Below, piece by piece: positions 19,401 through 27,591 of a stretch of 64,000 nt of DNA (its first letter is position 1; the number at the start of each line of letters is the position of its first letter). Position numbers and translations under genes: made by a program. Source of the DNA: Bolinopsis microptera (taxonomy: Eukaryota > Ctenophora > Tentaculata > Lobata > Bolinopsidae); contig NC_087075.1 of the NCBI RefSeq assembly GCF_026151205.1, positions 11,578,303 to 11,642,302 on the forward strand, read 5' to 3'. The notes under the pieces are model-generated. The model did not search any database. It saw only the letters and a list, made by a program, of their open reading frames with translations, and had not been told where the DNA came from.

Positions 19401-21914
19401 TTTGAAGTGACGTTACTCCGAGATCCTCTAACAAGTGGGTGAACACACTGCTGGCTTCAGTGAGGACTTGTTTGCTTAGGTGAATAGGTGGGCCTTCTCG
19501 TATTGTTATCTCTATTTCATTCATTGTTCATATCCTGTAAACGGATATCTTTAGTTGTTTGATACGATATTAAGTGTTAAACACAACATATTGAAAATAA
19601 CACTATGTAACAATAAGTGCAGTAACTGCTTATTTGATTTTTATGGAGATTATTTTCGTGATATTTCAAATCGTGTATCGTGTAATAATATGGTCAGCAA
19701 CAGTTCTAGATATTTACACATGTGATCTGTGAAGGTTTTATATTTCAACCGGATTTCAACGAAACACAATTTTATCATAATATCAAGATAATATAATTGT
19801 TACGATCAGTCTAAAATCTAATATTAGGATGGAAAACAAAGCGAAAAATGAACCATTCACTCTCACGAATGACCTAGTACTAAATAATAACCAAAGGCCT
19901 TAGATTTTGGAATGCAATGACATAAGGTTAGAGAATTCAATCATGACCGATGCTAGTAATCCGATACACTAACTGAATGATCGGATTTTGATGCACATTC
20001 ATTTTCATGGAATGTAAACCTATTTATAGTATCATGATCACCACTCTGTAAATATGAACTTACAACTTTAATCCGATCAATACTGCTGAGTTTATACTCT
20101 GGAACTGAACTGTTGTAAACTAATTACAACAATACAAATCTATTACATTTATTGAGAATTATGTAATGAAACGCGATGGAAGTATTTTAAGCGGGCATAT
20201 CCTGTCCAAACCCAGGATACATGACATAAAAGATTCGTTTCAACTTGTTTGCATGAAAAGCATTAATTGTATTACAACCAAATATTTTACAGGTTACCCT
20301 CGAGCGTCTGGAAGGACGGACATGATAACGATAAGCCCTACCGCACTATCAAAACTCTGGTTCACAAGTTTTGCAAGGGTCTGGAACTCAAGGTTAGTCA
20401 AGTATAATCTTATGTTTTTGCTGATTCATTTCCTTTAGAAATCAATCTATTCAAGTTATTAACGCCTCTTAACAACACTGTTAATTATCCGAAGGTTTTA
20501 GAAGATGTGGAGTGTTTGTCAATGGAGGATGTGAACATTTTGCGGCCGCTGGTCGATTCATTCCTCACTGCTCTGGGATACGATCTCACTAATCTCATTA
20601 CTGCTGGTAAGTGATCTTCATTATTCCTTTACCTAATACTCTTTAAATAGTGGTATCACTAAGTTCCCTAGGTTAGCAAAACAGTTTATTTAATGGAATG
20701 TTTGCTGTCTGAAGTTAAGTTAAGAATATAAAAATACTTCAGGGACAAAGTCGCCTACAGGTGATCACAAACTGGCACTTGACGAAATGTTTGAATGTTT
20801 GAAGGATAAAGATCAAGTCAAAAGTGTAAGTACCTTTATTGCCAATTACCAAATTCTTTTTCAAATTTGTAACATTCAATTGTTAACAAAATTCTCATAT
20901 TTTGAAGATGAAAGCCTTGATTACCACAATATGTTCCCAACAAAAATAACGCCAACAAACCCTCCTCAGACGCTACTCCAACTCCACACCTTCATCCTCG
21001 AGAACCCCTCTCTAGATGTCTCCCCACACCTCGCTTCTCTATCTGACGTTAAGAAACGCTTAGTGGAGAAGATACTGATAGATCTGAGGAAGAGCCATAG
21101 TAAGGCCCGGTGTCATCGTACTAAACTAGCTATCAGTAATGAGCGGGAACAGATGAAGTGTAATTTGGTGAGTTTTGTGGGGCTTTTGGTAGAGCTTTTA
21201 GGTACTTTAATTTATAGTATTAGTCACTCTTAATACTTTAATAGCTTATACATATTTTTGACAATTTAATAAGAAATATGAATGAAGCTGTAATTTTATC
21301 TATCCCTGACTTCTTACTGTTTTCTAGAATCTATCAGAGAAGAAGCTAACCGAACTAAAGAATTGCTCGCTAAGAAACGTACTGAAGGACACAAGAAACA
21401 CTCTAACCAAACACAAGGAATCATTTCCAAATGATTCTCGTGAAATCGAGAATCTCATCAATAAGATACCGAAGGTAATTTTAGTGGGACGACTAAAAGA
21501 AATGGCACTTGTATTAGTATGAATTATATAATTAATGTTCGAATCCCCTATCAATTACCCGATCTTTCCAGGAAAAGGAAGCTCAGCGGTCCAGACTACC
21601 AACTAGTACTCTGAATTCGATTCCTCGACCAACATCATCGCCAAGTCGCTCTCCTGCAAGGTATAGTTTTGATTATTATAAATGTATTCTTATCTCTACC
21701 CCACCCCGTCCCAATGTTCAACAGATTACATTCCTAAGCATTAGATTTCAACAAATTACTAATATAACACATGTAAAAAAACAAAGCAACATGTTTATAC
21801 ATATTTACAAACAATATATTTTATTTCAGGTCAGGCTCCCAGATACCTTCTCGCAGTATGGACGACTTAAAAAAGCGACTAGAAATGATAAAGAAGCGCT
21901 CAAAACCGACCTGA
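5708..21914 (+). CDS. CKAP5: CKAP5/XMAP215/ch-TOG microtubule polymerase, C-terminal part (31 exons)
   Basis: Thirty-one exons with GT donors and AG acceptors join in one frame into about 1,177 residues ending at TGA 21,912-21,914. The order and spacing follow the animal CKAP5 family from the start of TOG4 to the C-terminus. Diagnostic strings include LKLLKWNF, LRFFDTNTSVL, LEERIKR, IRTLKTL-like YRTIKTLVHKFCK and the terminal MDDLKKRLEMIKKR. The family binds tubulin dimers through TOG arrays, speeds plus-end growth and works at spindle poles with TACC proteins. The human protein is about 2,030 residues, so TOG1-3 (~840 residues) are missing. The first exon starts with a split codon and an acceptor, so upstream exons must exist. 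They would lie beyond the minus-strand D/W-rich genes, outside the window, or be absent from the assembly. Individual exons are listed in the domain entries. Confidence 0.96.
6434..6660 (+). repeat. 31-bp minisatellite duplicating a 5' splice site
   Basis: CCTAACCTCAGGTAC-type copies recur about every 31 bases from the exon end (6,417-6,433) to 6,650. There are eight copies including the exonic one, and seven of them keep the GT after CAG; the last reads GGAACT. The unit clearly derives from the 3' end of the CKAP5 exon plus its donor site. Confidence 0.9.
7203..7285 (+). repeat. 10-bp tandem repeat in a CKAP5 intron
   Basis: About eight imperfect copies of GGTTGCTATGT with single-base variants lie between the donor at 7,063 and the acceptor at 7,329. 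No coding role is apparent. Confidence 0.8.
7691..9918 (+). CDS. CKAP5: CKAP5 exons for the basic TOG4-TOG5 linker
   Basis: Exons 7,691-7,786, 8,425-8,496, 9,092-9,185 and 9,761-9,918. They encode a Lys/Pro/Ser-rich segment (KKPPPKAKAQPK, KKKSPRKSKSPEKGSPSP, KKPGGGAPPPSSKKKK) that leads into RFKDEAGLKLLKWNFK, the conserved entry to TOG5. In this family the basic linker between TOG arrays gives affinity for the acidic microtubule lattice. Ser-Pro sites could be phosphorylated by mitotic kinases; that is inference from sequence. Confidence 0.9.
8217..8361. mobile_element. Tc1/mariner-type MITE in a CKAP5 intron
   Basis: Imperfect ~34-bp terminal inverted repeats run inward from CAAGGTGTTCACGATACAT on the left. 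The right end, read on the minus strand, begins CAGGGTGTTTACGAAACAT. Both ends abut TA (8,215-8,216 and 8,362-8,363), as expected for a TA target-site duplication. It is too short to code for a transposase. Confidence 0.72.
8760..8898. mobile_element. hAT-like MITE in a CKAP5 intron
   Basis: The ends read CAGTGGCGTAAGG and AGTTACGCCACTG, an inverted pair typical of short non-autonomous hAT-like elements. The flanks share TTTCA in an imperfect 8-bp duplication. A poly-C tract lies inside at about 8,800-8,816. The same termini occur at 40,146-40,476. Confidence 0.7.
9602..9676 (+). repeat. Two-copy 32-bp tandem repeat in a CKAP5 intron
   Basis: CATTTGGGAACCTAACCAG followed by TAAACGTATC occurs twice in direct succession. 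Likely a simple intronic duplication. Confidence 0.75.
9761..12745 (+). CDS. CKAP5: CKAP5 exons for TOG5
   Basis: Exons 9,761-9,918 (3' half), 10,480-10,606, 10,886-11,000, 11,485-11,575, 11,780-11,882, 12,047-12,200, 12,369-12,460 and 12,678-12,745. The product reads LLKWNFK, PRQEYFDQLQELM, LFHPDFKQHNEALN, LDLLLKWISLRFFDTN, MPYLIIKLGDSKEPVRKS, SRQRSGVLDQLTKLI, QPTPKKAFEAV, IGDKDNSVRMAALN and ends GMLEERIKRGGKR. This is a full TOG5 (with the preceding conserved helix) in family order. TOG5 contacts the side of a tubulin dimer in polymerases of this class. No key segment is missing. Confidence 0.95.
10197..10257 (+). repeat. Perfect 27-bp inverted repeat (hairpin) in a CKAP5 intron
   Basis: The left arm (10,197-10,223) and right arm (10,231-10,257) are exact reverse complements around the 7-base loop ACAGCGC. 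The right side is followed by a CA microsatellite. A perfect stem of this length implies recent origin, or function as a transcribed hairpin. Confidence 0.9.
12201..12368 (+). repeat. CKAP5 intron composed of ~45-bp tandem repeats
   Basis: Four imperfect copies of a unit containing TGTGAATACTGTGCTCTGAT and TTGGTTGGTTTGTTT fill the intron from a few bases after the donor to the acceptor. The last copy supplies the acceptor tract TTTATTTCAG. Confidence 0.88.
13132..15629 (+). CDS. CKAP5: CKAP5 exons for the Pro-rich linker after TOG5
   Basis: Exons 13,132-13,179, 14,028-14,159 and 15,531-15,629. They encode KSKSQAAIEPVSEPQ, an acidic segment, SPSPPPPPPPKKRGEFYIDY and VQMRTHTRQTEIAVDDLTDF. This corresponds to the poorly conserved linker that precedes the C-terminal domain in vertebrate CKAP5. 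The first acceptor is a NAGNAG (TCTCAGCAGAAG), so the exon may begin at 13,132 or 13,135. Confidence 0.88.
13191..13556 (+). repeat. 12-bp minisatellite immediately downstream of a CKAP5 donor
   Basis: About thirty imperfect copies of ATGCTCACTTTC/T with variants TTAC and TTAT. It begins within about 12 bases of the donor at 13,180. Because the period is a multiple of three and the unit lacks stops, long open frames arise on both strands; these are by-products and not genes. Confidence 0.95.
14518..15348. mobile_element. TTAA-flanked foldback element in a CKAP5 intron
   Basis: Outer ends share AAAGRATGAGGGGAGCTT in inverted orientation (about 14,520 and 15,345), each adjoining TTAA. Long inner arms (about 14,663-14,805 and 15,062-15,205) are also inverted copies of each other, covering GTGACGTCAC, GAGACTAAAG and CGTACGGGCCGA. 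No transposase frame is present. TTAA target duplication would suggest piggyBac-type mobilisation; that is inference. Confidence 0.65.
15640..15790 (+). promoter_or_regulatory. Cluster of nine CACGTG motifs in a CKAP5 intron
   Basis: CACGTG occurs nine times, first in AGCACGTGTWGT units and then alternating with TTTAAGAGT. Three more CACGTG copies lie at 16,200-16,240, just before the next acceptor (16,251). CACGTG is the canonical E-box bound by bHLH factors. It may be an enhancer, or merely a tandem repeat that happens to contain the motif. Confidence 0.5.
16252..21167 (+). CDS. CKAP5: CKAP5 exons for the C-terminal helical domain
   Basis: Exons 16,252-16,430, 16,674-16,815, 16,932-17,028, 17,266-17,384, 17,646-17,764, 20,293-20,392, 20,495-20,606, 20,743-20,825 and 20,970-21,167. 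All phases agree. Recognisable strings are ISVVIETVSDLNNML, VIRLLTNCSTGRAIS, ILLKCLWKLMSRLEKEF, PYRTIKTLVHKFCK and LALDEMFECLKDKD. They match the region of vertebrate CKAP5 described as a cryptic sixth TOG and TACC-binding C-terminal domain. The intron 17,765-20,292 is unusually long because it contains the antisense BTB gene. Confidence 0.93.
17998..19524 (-). CDS. BTB-domain protein nested antisense in a CKAP5 intron
   Basis: This is a 508-residue uninterrupted minus-strand frame. Residues ~5-90 look like a BTB/POZ fold (IHLSKQVLTEASSVFTHLLE, LQIEDFTPEIVIKFLKAI, ELHKLSVVYQISWLIAQCRE), followed by a BACK-like helical segment to about 200. The rest is helical, with a Trp-rich C-terminus (MYWYPVW, KWSWLK, CEEWVLEE). 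No Kelch, MATH or zinc-finger repeats are seen, so partners are unknown. BTB-BACK proteins commonly act as dimeric Cullin-3 adaptors; that is family knowledge, not shown here. The absence of introns and the position inside a host intron suggest retrocopy origin or an intronless family. A degenerate relative lies at 50,320-51,929. Confidence 0.85.
   Translation of the reverse strand: MNEIEITIREGPPIHLSKQVLTEASSVFTHLLEDLGVTSLQIEDFTPEIVIKFLKAIEDEKLDDIADYQFRELHKLSVVYQISWLIAQCREWLVKKIQETIDTPSYHSLFFLFNECYYIFSKWKLGNFMVRFILKRRFKDNTTFISNYVKDNKEQLSTDHLRFLLHLSGANTKIMLQIILDRFISQDTLDKNSRFLLQHVNWPGPLCEQLGEVNEIFDRLSEMKDLSHDDQMFVLKLTETTRRASLALRRRGSVKNVNVIWDSTECGALYTECTSLTSIICLITTGRIKNMYAVIDMISKVTLEINLSSTEITAFLESLENLCQSVPLQRVSPEYINMFISALEFSEEDNKDQFMKLLNMMVKNNKVCSHYDNLHLVGEERLQSPIVKSCKDTLGIENPRLYDFKMDHPGVTDCNARSQCGFTLRRFGRSKIELSNKHDSSEVHKHDVVRADRMYWYPVWSGGGEDGWRVRVPLRKWSWLKSVVTCEEWVLEEICVDYDVRDYLVARC
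19525..20292. other. Rest of the CKAP5 intron upstream of the BTB gene
   Basis: AT-rich, with no gene or repeat recognised. It must contain the promoter of the BTB gene, but I see no clear core motif. Confidence 0.5.
21328..21914 (+). CDS. CKAP5: CKAP5 terminal exons with TACC-interaction-type tail
   Basis: Exons 21,328-21,474, 21,572-21,660 and 21,830-21,914. The first encodes a charged helix (NLSEKKLTELKNCSLRNVL), the second a Ser/Pro-rich linker, and the last GSQIPSRSMDDLKKRLEMIK followed by KRSKPT and stop. The DDLKKRL helix is the most conserved C-terminal motif of the family, which fixes both identity and the true 3' end of the coding region. Confidence 0.95.
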
Positions 21915-22740
21915 TATGTAATATACTGAGTTTACAGTGTTCGCAAATGAAGATAACTTTCATAATTCATCCTCCTTATTTTTTAGAGTAACCGTTTGGT
22001 GAGGCTCAGTAACGGCTGCTAATTACTTAATTTGAAAGCACTGTAACAACCACGTGTAATTGTATTATAGACTTTAGTTTATAGAACATTTGTAGGGTTA
22101 TGTGGATAAATGGTAGTTTAGCATCAGCACTGCACTATTGATAACATCTGTTTCTTACCATTAACTTAAATTCCTTTTAAATCAAGGTTGCATTTCATTG
22201 ATCCTATTTTTGGATGGTTTGAAAATTGCACGATTAATATTTTACTTTAAAAAACGTTAGATTATACGATGTAAGGTAACGTTTTAAGCACTCGAGCATC
22301 TAATTCTATTTCAAATTTGCATCGCGATTTAATTACAGCTGTGCTTACTCTGATAACTTGTTTAAAATGTGTTATTTTGATCATTTTACATTACACATTA
22401 CTATTAAACTATCTGGGTTGAATTAAGATTTTTGCTGAACAATTCGTGACCATGTTTATGTTAGGGAAGAAGGTGTCTACAAGTTTGACAGTTCAATGTA
22501 TTTTATTTGATTTTTAAAGAATTGTTAAATAATAAGGCTGAGTATTTATGTGTTCTGGAATTCGATAGGAAAATCCAAGTAAAAGCTTGTTCCTGGCCGC
22601 AGGTAACCGTTACCTGAGGTAACGCAAAATTTGTTATGTTCATGTGCATGGTGGAGATCGATTTTGAGGTTGCAGTTGGTCCAAAAATAGGACATTCTAC
22701 TCTATTGTTGCTACACGTTGTAAACCTCATTCCAACGTAT
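21915..22740 (+). other. CKAP5 3' flank
   Basis: Contains the CKAP5 3' UTR; no unambiguous AATAAA is close to the stop. An AAATAATAAGG string occurs near 22,527. No gene is recognised. Confidence 0.5.
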
Positions 22741-22819
22741 GTCTAGTCTATTATATTGCTAAACCAGTATAGCATTGTGCGCGCACTCGAGAGTTAATTC
22801 TGACAGGTGTGATTTAGTT

Positions 22820-22912
22820 GTCATACGTTGTATGACCGGCCGCGCACGAAGTGCGCGGCTCCCCCTGTATCGTCACCTAGTGAAACGACCGTGGGTGTCA
22901 CAACGTGATACA
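22820..22912 (+). repeat. Three-hairpin repeat, copy 1
   Basis: In order: GTCATACGTTGTATGAC (7-bp stem), CCGCGCACGAAGTGCGCGG (8-bp stem, GAA loop), then a longer arm pair TGTATCGT/ACGTGATACA enclosing a smaller CACCTAGTG stem. The copy is nearly intact. Confidence 0.85.
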
Positions 22913-23190
22913 ATGATTTAGTAAGCCTCGGCTGGTGATACACACTCTTTGGCTCGTAGCTAGGACTAACCCCCATACAGCTAGTATAATAGACAATAGT
23001 GCCTCGGCAGGATGATGATTAATCACTCTTAGTCTACACTCGGCTGTCACGTGACTTTAAAAAAACGTTCTTTTGGTTGTTGGTGGCCCTGAATGACTAT
23101 TCGAAATCCTAGCTCTCTGATCTAATCCCAACCCTAACCCTAACCCAATCCTTAGCAAAGCCAAAAGCATATGCCATGCTGAAATTAATT

Positions 23191-23287
23191 GTCATACGTT
23201 GTATGACCCGCCGCGCACGAGTGCGCGGCTCCCCTGTATCGTAGAAACTCTACAGTGAAGCGACAGTGGGGGTCACCACGTGATACA
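23191..23287 (+). repeat. Three-hairpin repeat, copy 2
   Basis: Same order of hairpins as copy 1. The GC hairpin keeps its stem with a shortened loop. The third stem carries the local insertion GTAGAAACTCTAC, itself a small hairpin, so pairing is kept although the sequence changed. Confidence 0.85.
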
Positions 23288-23420
23288 AGAAATTAACGGG
23301 TGATACTCGTATAATATCTGTTCCCTATATTAGAACCGTCCGCGTCGACGAGTCCAACTCAGCGCGCGTCCTGGTAGGTTGTAAACCTACAACGCTGAAA
23401 CTCTTGTAGCGCGATGCACT

Positions 23421-23521
23421 CAAGAAAACAACAAATTTTCAAGAAATTTTCAAGAAATTTTCAAAAAATTTTCAAGAAATTTTCAAGAAATTTTCAAGAA
23501 ATTTTCAAGAAATTTTCAAGA
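23421..23521 (+). repeat. 11-bp tandem array flanked by a GCACT duplication
   Basis: About nine copies of AAATTTTCAAG with one variant. GCACT occurs immediately before (23,416-23,420) and after (23,522-23,526). The related repeat at 61,205-61,330, on the other strand, has a single GCACT and no array. Confidence 0.88.
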
Positions 23522-25640
23522 GCACTACTGGGTCGCGCCGCGCATCAAATAATTCTTCTTCGGTAGATCGGCGAGATGCACCACTGTGCCTCACCGAGCT
23601 GCGAAGGATTGACATTGCATCGTGAATCAACTGAAACTCTAACCCTAACGAGAAATTAAACTAACTAATCTTACCTGGGGACCTCAGGCTATTATGTTTA
23701 TGAAATAGAGATTCGGCGGAATGACGTATGACAGGCTGAGCGCGGCCCAGTATAAAACTAATCGAGCTGAGATATAAGATAGTTTTTCGCCAATATCTTG
23801 TCAGGGGAGCATTTTACCCGGTCCCTATGCCATGGCATGGGGGTGATTCGGAATCAGCGTTCGAAAATACATCGATTGAAGTTGGTTTCAACTGTCGGGG
23901 GCCCTTTGATGTTTTAGAACAATCTCGAAGATCGACTAGACTGTAAATTGATTTAGCACGCTCAAATCTCTAACAAAAGCATACGCTGAAACCCGGCCCT
24001 AATTAACCCTAACAAGAAATCAAACCATTTTCTTTATATATGGTCATATCTGATATCACGTGATCGATCAGACAGTTTTCCCGAAAATATCTATGTTTTT
24101 AAATTTTTGAGCAAATTAATATTGTTGACATATCCGCCAAATTTGTGTAATGCAAATACAAAATAATTGGATCCAATTAGGAAAAGGAGTTTACTCGACG
24201 TTTCAATGTAACTACATCGTACGCGTATTCATGATCTCAAATTATTTGTTATATAGTAGAGTAGCTAGTAGACAGTAGTGTTGAAAGTATTAAAACAGGT
24301 TATCTTTATATTCATAATAATGAAACATTTATATTAGGATAACTTTATAATAACTTTGAATCATCAATTACTAAATAATTTCCTGTTTTAAAATTTGTTA
24401 TACTGTGGTTTTGTTTATCAAAAACATAAATTCGGGTAGCGCATGGTCGTGCGCACAACACACAACAATAAAGTCTTATTTGTAAACTGATGTCAAAATA
24501 TTATACTTTGTACACGTAACGCGCCGACGCCAGCGCGACTAGCAGCGCCGAACAGCTACTGTGAATAGCAAGGCTCTACGTAACCTCGTCCCATCGTGCG
24601 CTACTTCGAAGAAATTTAGACGAATAATATCCGTCAAGATAACGGGTTGAAATAGTGACAGCCGAGTGTTATGTAGAGTAATGGTAATAGTATGTATAGT
24701 AGAGTTATTAATCATCATCCTATTTATCACGTGCTATACCAATGTTCACCTAATTTAACCATGTGCTTTTGCGCCACTGCGGGCGCGCCACTGCACACTG
24801 CATTCTGCAATCGCAAGAGCTCTGGATAGACAATAGAGCAAATTGCTCTAACCAGAGCCCTCTCGCTTGCAGTAGCGCGCGACCGCCGTAAGCGCGTCAC
24901 GCAGTACGCGTATACACATGGCTATGTGAAAGTTTATAACTCAGAACTTGCTCTATCCAGAGCCCTTGCGCTTGCAGTAGCGTGCGCCCGCCTCACGGCG
25001 GTAAAAAGCCTATGAGGTCACGTGACTATGACGTCACCAGACCTTGTCCTTCGTTTCGACCGCTCATTGGACCAGGTGAGCTCATGCATGCTTGTGAATG
25101 TAGGTGTAAGTACAGCTAAACTGTAGTTTATACCTAATTAACCCCTATACACTGTCACTATGCACTATAGAAACCTGAAAAGTGGTTACTGTATACTGGA
25201 GGGAGAAGTGTCAAGACTACCTGCGATACATAGACGCTGTTGTCAGCACTGTGCACGCGCGCACGAACCTTCCCAGTTCCCATCGGGGTTCGTGGATAGG
25301 TGCTTTTCTTGACTTGTGAAACAAGCGCGCCCGAAGTGGCGCGAAAGCACATAGTTAGGTGAAACTCAGAACTCTTAGGCCAATATAAAGTAATTCTATT
25401 CATATTTTGTCAGCAATAATGAATAAGGTCACATTGTTTTCTATTTGGTGTGAAAATGTGAACTAAAGTTAACGGGTGCGGTGATACTCGTAAAATATAT
25501 GTTTCAAATATCAGGATCGTCGACGAGTCCAACCCGGCGCGCGTCCTGGTAGGTTATAAACCTACAAAACTAAAATAAACGTAATCTTGCTGAGGCCTGA
25601 GTTATGGCTGTTTGAAATTTTTTCCCGATCCATGACTCAA

Positions 25641-27591
25641 AGTGCCGAAGGCACAAAAGAGTCAAGGACAAGGGTTAGCGAACGAGGTTTTTTTTGTATA
25701 TGGTAGCTTTGCGACCGTACCTGCGAGCGTGCGAGCGTGCGAGCGACCGTACCTGCCTGCATGCACACACTGTAATCGCCCACGTGACTACCTGCGCAAA
25801 GTTATTTTGCGGAATAATCCAAATTAGCTAATTGTTGGCGCGCGGCGCTGAACTGACCAAGTACATTGTTAATTTCACCATGTACATATCCCACTAGGCA
25901 CTAATTGATAGCATACTATTATTATTTTGAGTTACTTATACTATTTTTCACACATCCGTGTCGGGTGTCAGGTTGCATAAACAATAAGCATATGGTTTTT
26001 AAAAATATACACGATTTTCAAATTCAATATGGAATTATATTAACTTGGTGGCGCTCGGCCTGTCACTTCGCCATATCTGCATATTTATAAACAGTAAAAA
26101 CTGGGGTCCCCAGGTTGTATAGAAAATGATAAAATACGCCATCACGGATCGGGAAATTGAGCGGCCATGCACAAAAAAAAGCGGCCGCATTTCTTGTTGA
26201 TGAACGCGCGGGTGCCCATTGATATAATAACAACTTAATGCTTTTGTGCGTTGTGCGCGTCACAGTGGCTGCATGCAAAAGCGCAAATTGCAAACTAAGT
26301 ATTTTGCGCGTTTTCTCGCGTTTTGACAAGATATATATTATAATCACTCTTTAAATGCTGTCCATAAATTCCAGAACAATCCTTTTAGTATGATTTTTAA
26401 TACATCATACAATTTATGATCTAAATATCATTATCTAGCAATTTTGAAATTTCTAGCTTAACTGTAAATAGAGTTAAGTGCATTTTAAAACAAATAAAAG
26501 TCTTCCATTTTGTTTTGATCATAACATATGAAATAAGTAAAACTAAATGGGCATATTTACACGAAATGATCAGAAATTTTCTAAATAACAATACAGTCAA
26601 AGTTTTAGGTATAGGCAGGAAAATATTCATAACTAAAACGTTAATCAAAGATATACGAATTATACTTATTTGTTTAAAAGATTGACTTTAAATTGAACAA
26701 AATGCGCGGAACGCGCGCGATCTTATATCATATATGCGTAGGTGTTTAATAAGCTCTACTAGTACTAGTACTAGCCTTAGAGCATAACCATGCTCTTTCC
26801 ACAATGCACCAGCATGAGCAAATAACTCCTTTCGCAGGAAACTATAAACGCCCTCACAGGCTCCCATGTTTCATGTAACCGACCCCAGGTTTTGGTTTTA
26901 GATCGGACACTCAAAACAAAGATAGAAAAGCGGTCTACACGCTTACAGGCTACCACGTCTCGTGGGAACCCAGGATTTAGTTTTGGATCGGACAATCAAA
27001 ATACCGATATAGATAAACATAAAACAATAAAGGAGCAGTCTACACCCTCACAGGCTACCACTGACCAGGTTACAGGAGCAGGACCCTGTGTAGTTCGAGA
27101 TATAAACACATAAGCGATGTCCAAAGACAAGTTTCCGCTTAGATATGACAGTACCTAGGCAACTGTCTATTAACTGTTTGGCGATCCCATTAAGCAGATT
27201 TAGAAGTAACACTCACCAGGAACACTGCACACTCCTACGAGTTGCACATAGCAGGCCATGATATCTCCTGGAAGTCCCTGTCTCTCCGTCTTCAACCCGA
27301 CGCGACGGGGTTGCACCAGGGGTGGTGATAACAGAGCTTCAAGACTCTCGAAGTCTGTAGTCGATATCTATGTTTGAAGACATCGACTACAGACTCCAAG
27401 AAAGAAGACTTCAACCCTAACCCAATTCCTAACTAAAGCATACGGTGAAATCCTATTAACCCGTTGAAATCTTATTAACGGTAAAATCTTATTAACCCTA
27501 ACGATAAATTATACCAACTTTCTTACAATATCATTATCATATCAAATGGTCGAGACAGTTTTAAAAATCTTGAAAGAGGACATCTTCACTT
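25641..27591. other. Repeat-derived stretch without a convincing gene
   Basis: It contains a GCGAGCGTGCGAGC short repeat near 25,725, the ~370-bp element at 25,894-26,261, AT-rich sequence to 26,700, and a two- to three-copy direct repeat around CACAGGCTACCA at 26,849-27,060. The reading frames present are short and follow the repeats. Confidence 0.6.
25894..26261 (+). repeat. ~370-bp repeat, uninterrupted copy (empty site)
   Basis: Starts CTAGGCACTAATTGATAGC and ends TGCGTTGTGCGCGTC. It is nearly identical to 30,486-30,530 plus 34,594-34,914, where a ~4.06-kb insertion splits it between positions equivalent to 25,938 and 25,939. It contains the GGCCTGTCACTTCGCC and GGGGTCCCCAGG strings seen in several island repeats. 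Confidence 0.88.

Larger units (their letters stand above)
22741..25640. repeat. Repeat island A (structured and GC-rich short repeats)
   Basis: Short repeat families recur here and at 35.7-35.9 and 59.6-61.4 kb. They are the three-hairpin element (22,820 and 23,191), the ACGGGTGATAC foldback family (about 23,295-23,395 and 25,470-25,575), and a block ending CTGGGGACCTCAGGC near 23,680-23,760. There are also blocks with AGAGCTCTGG/CCAGAGCCC inverted pieces at 24,820-24,990. A short AACCCTAACCCTAACCC run lies near 23,130. No open frame is convincing. Confidence 0.75.

Noticed and set aside
23128-23150. Telomere-like AACCCTAACCC run
   Set aside because: Only about three units, embedded in dispersed repeats that also contain single ACCCTAAC words; not a telomere or fusion site.
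23340-23395. GTCGACGAGTCC resembling part of a hammerhead ribozyme core
   Set aside because: The CUGANGA core is not matched exactly and no GAAA segment follows; the sequence belongs to the ACGGGTGATAC repeat family.
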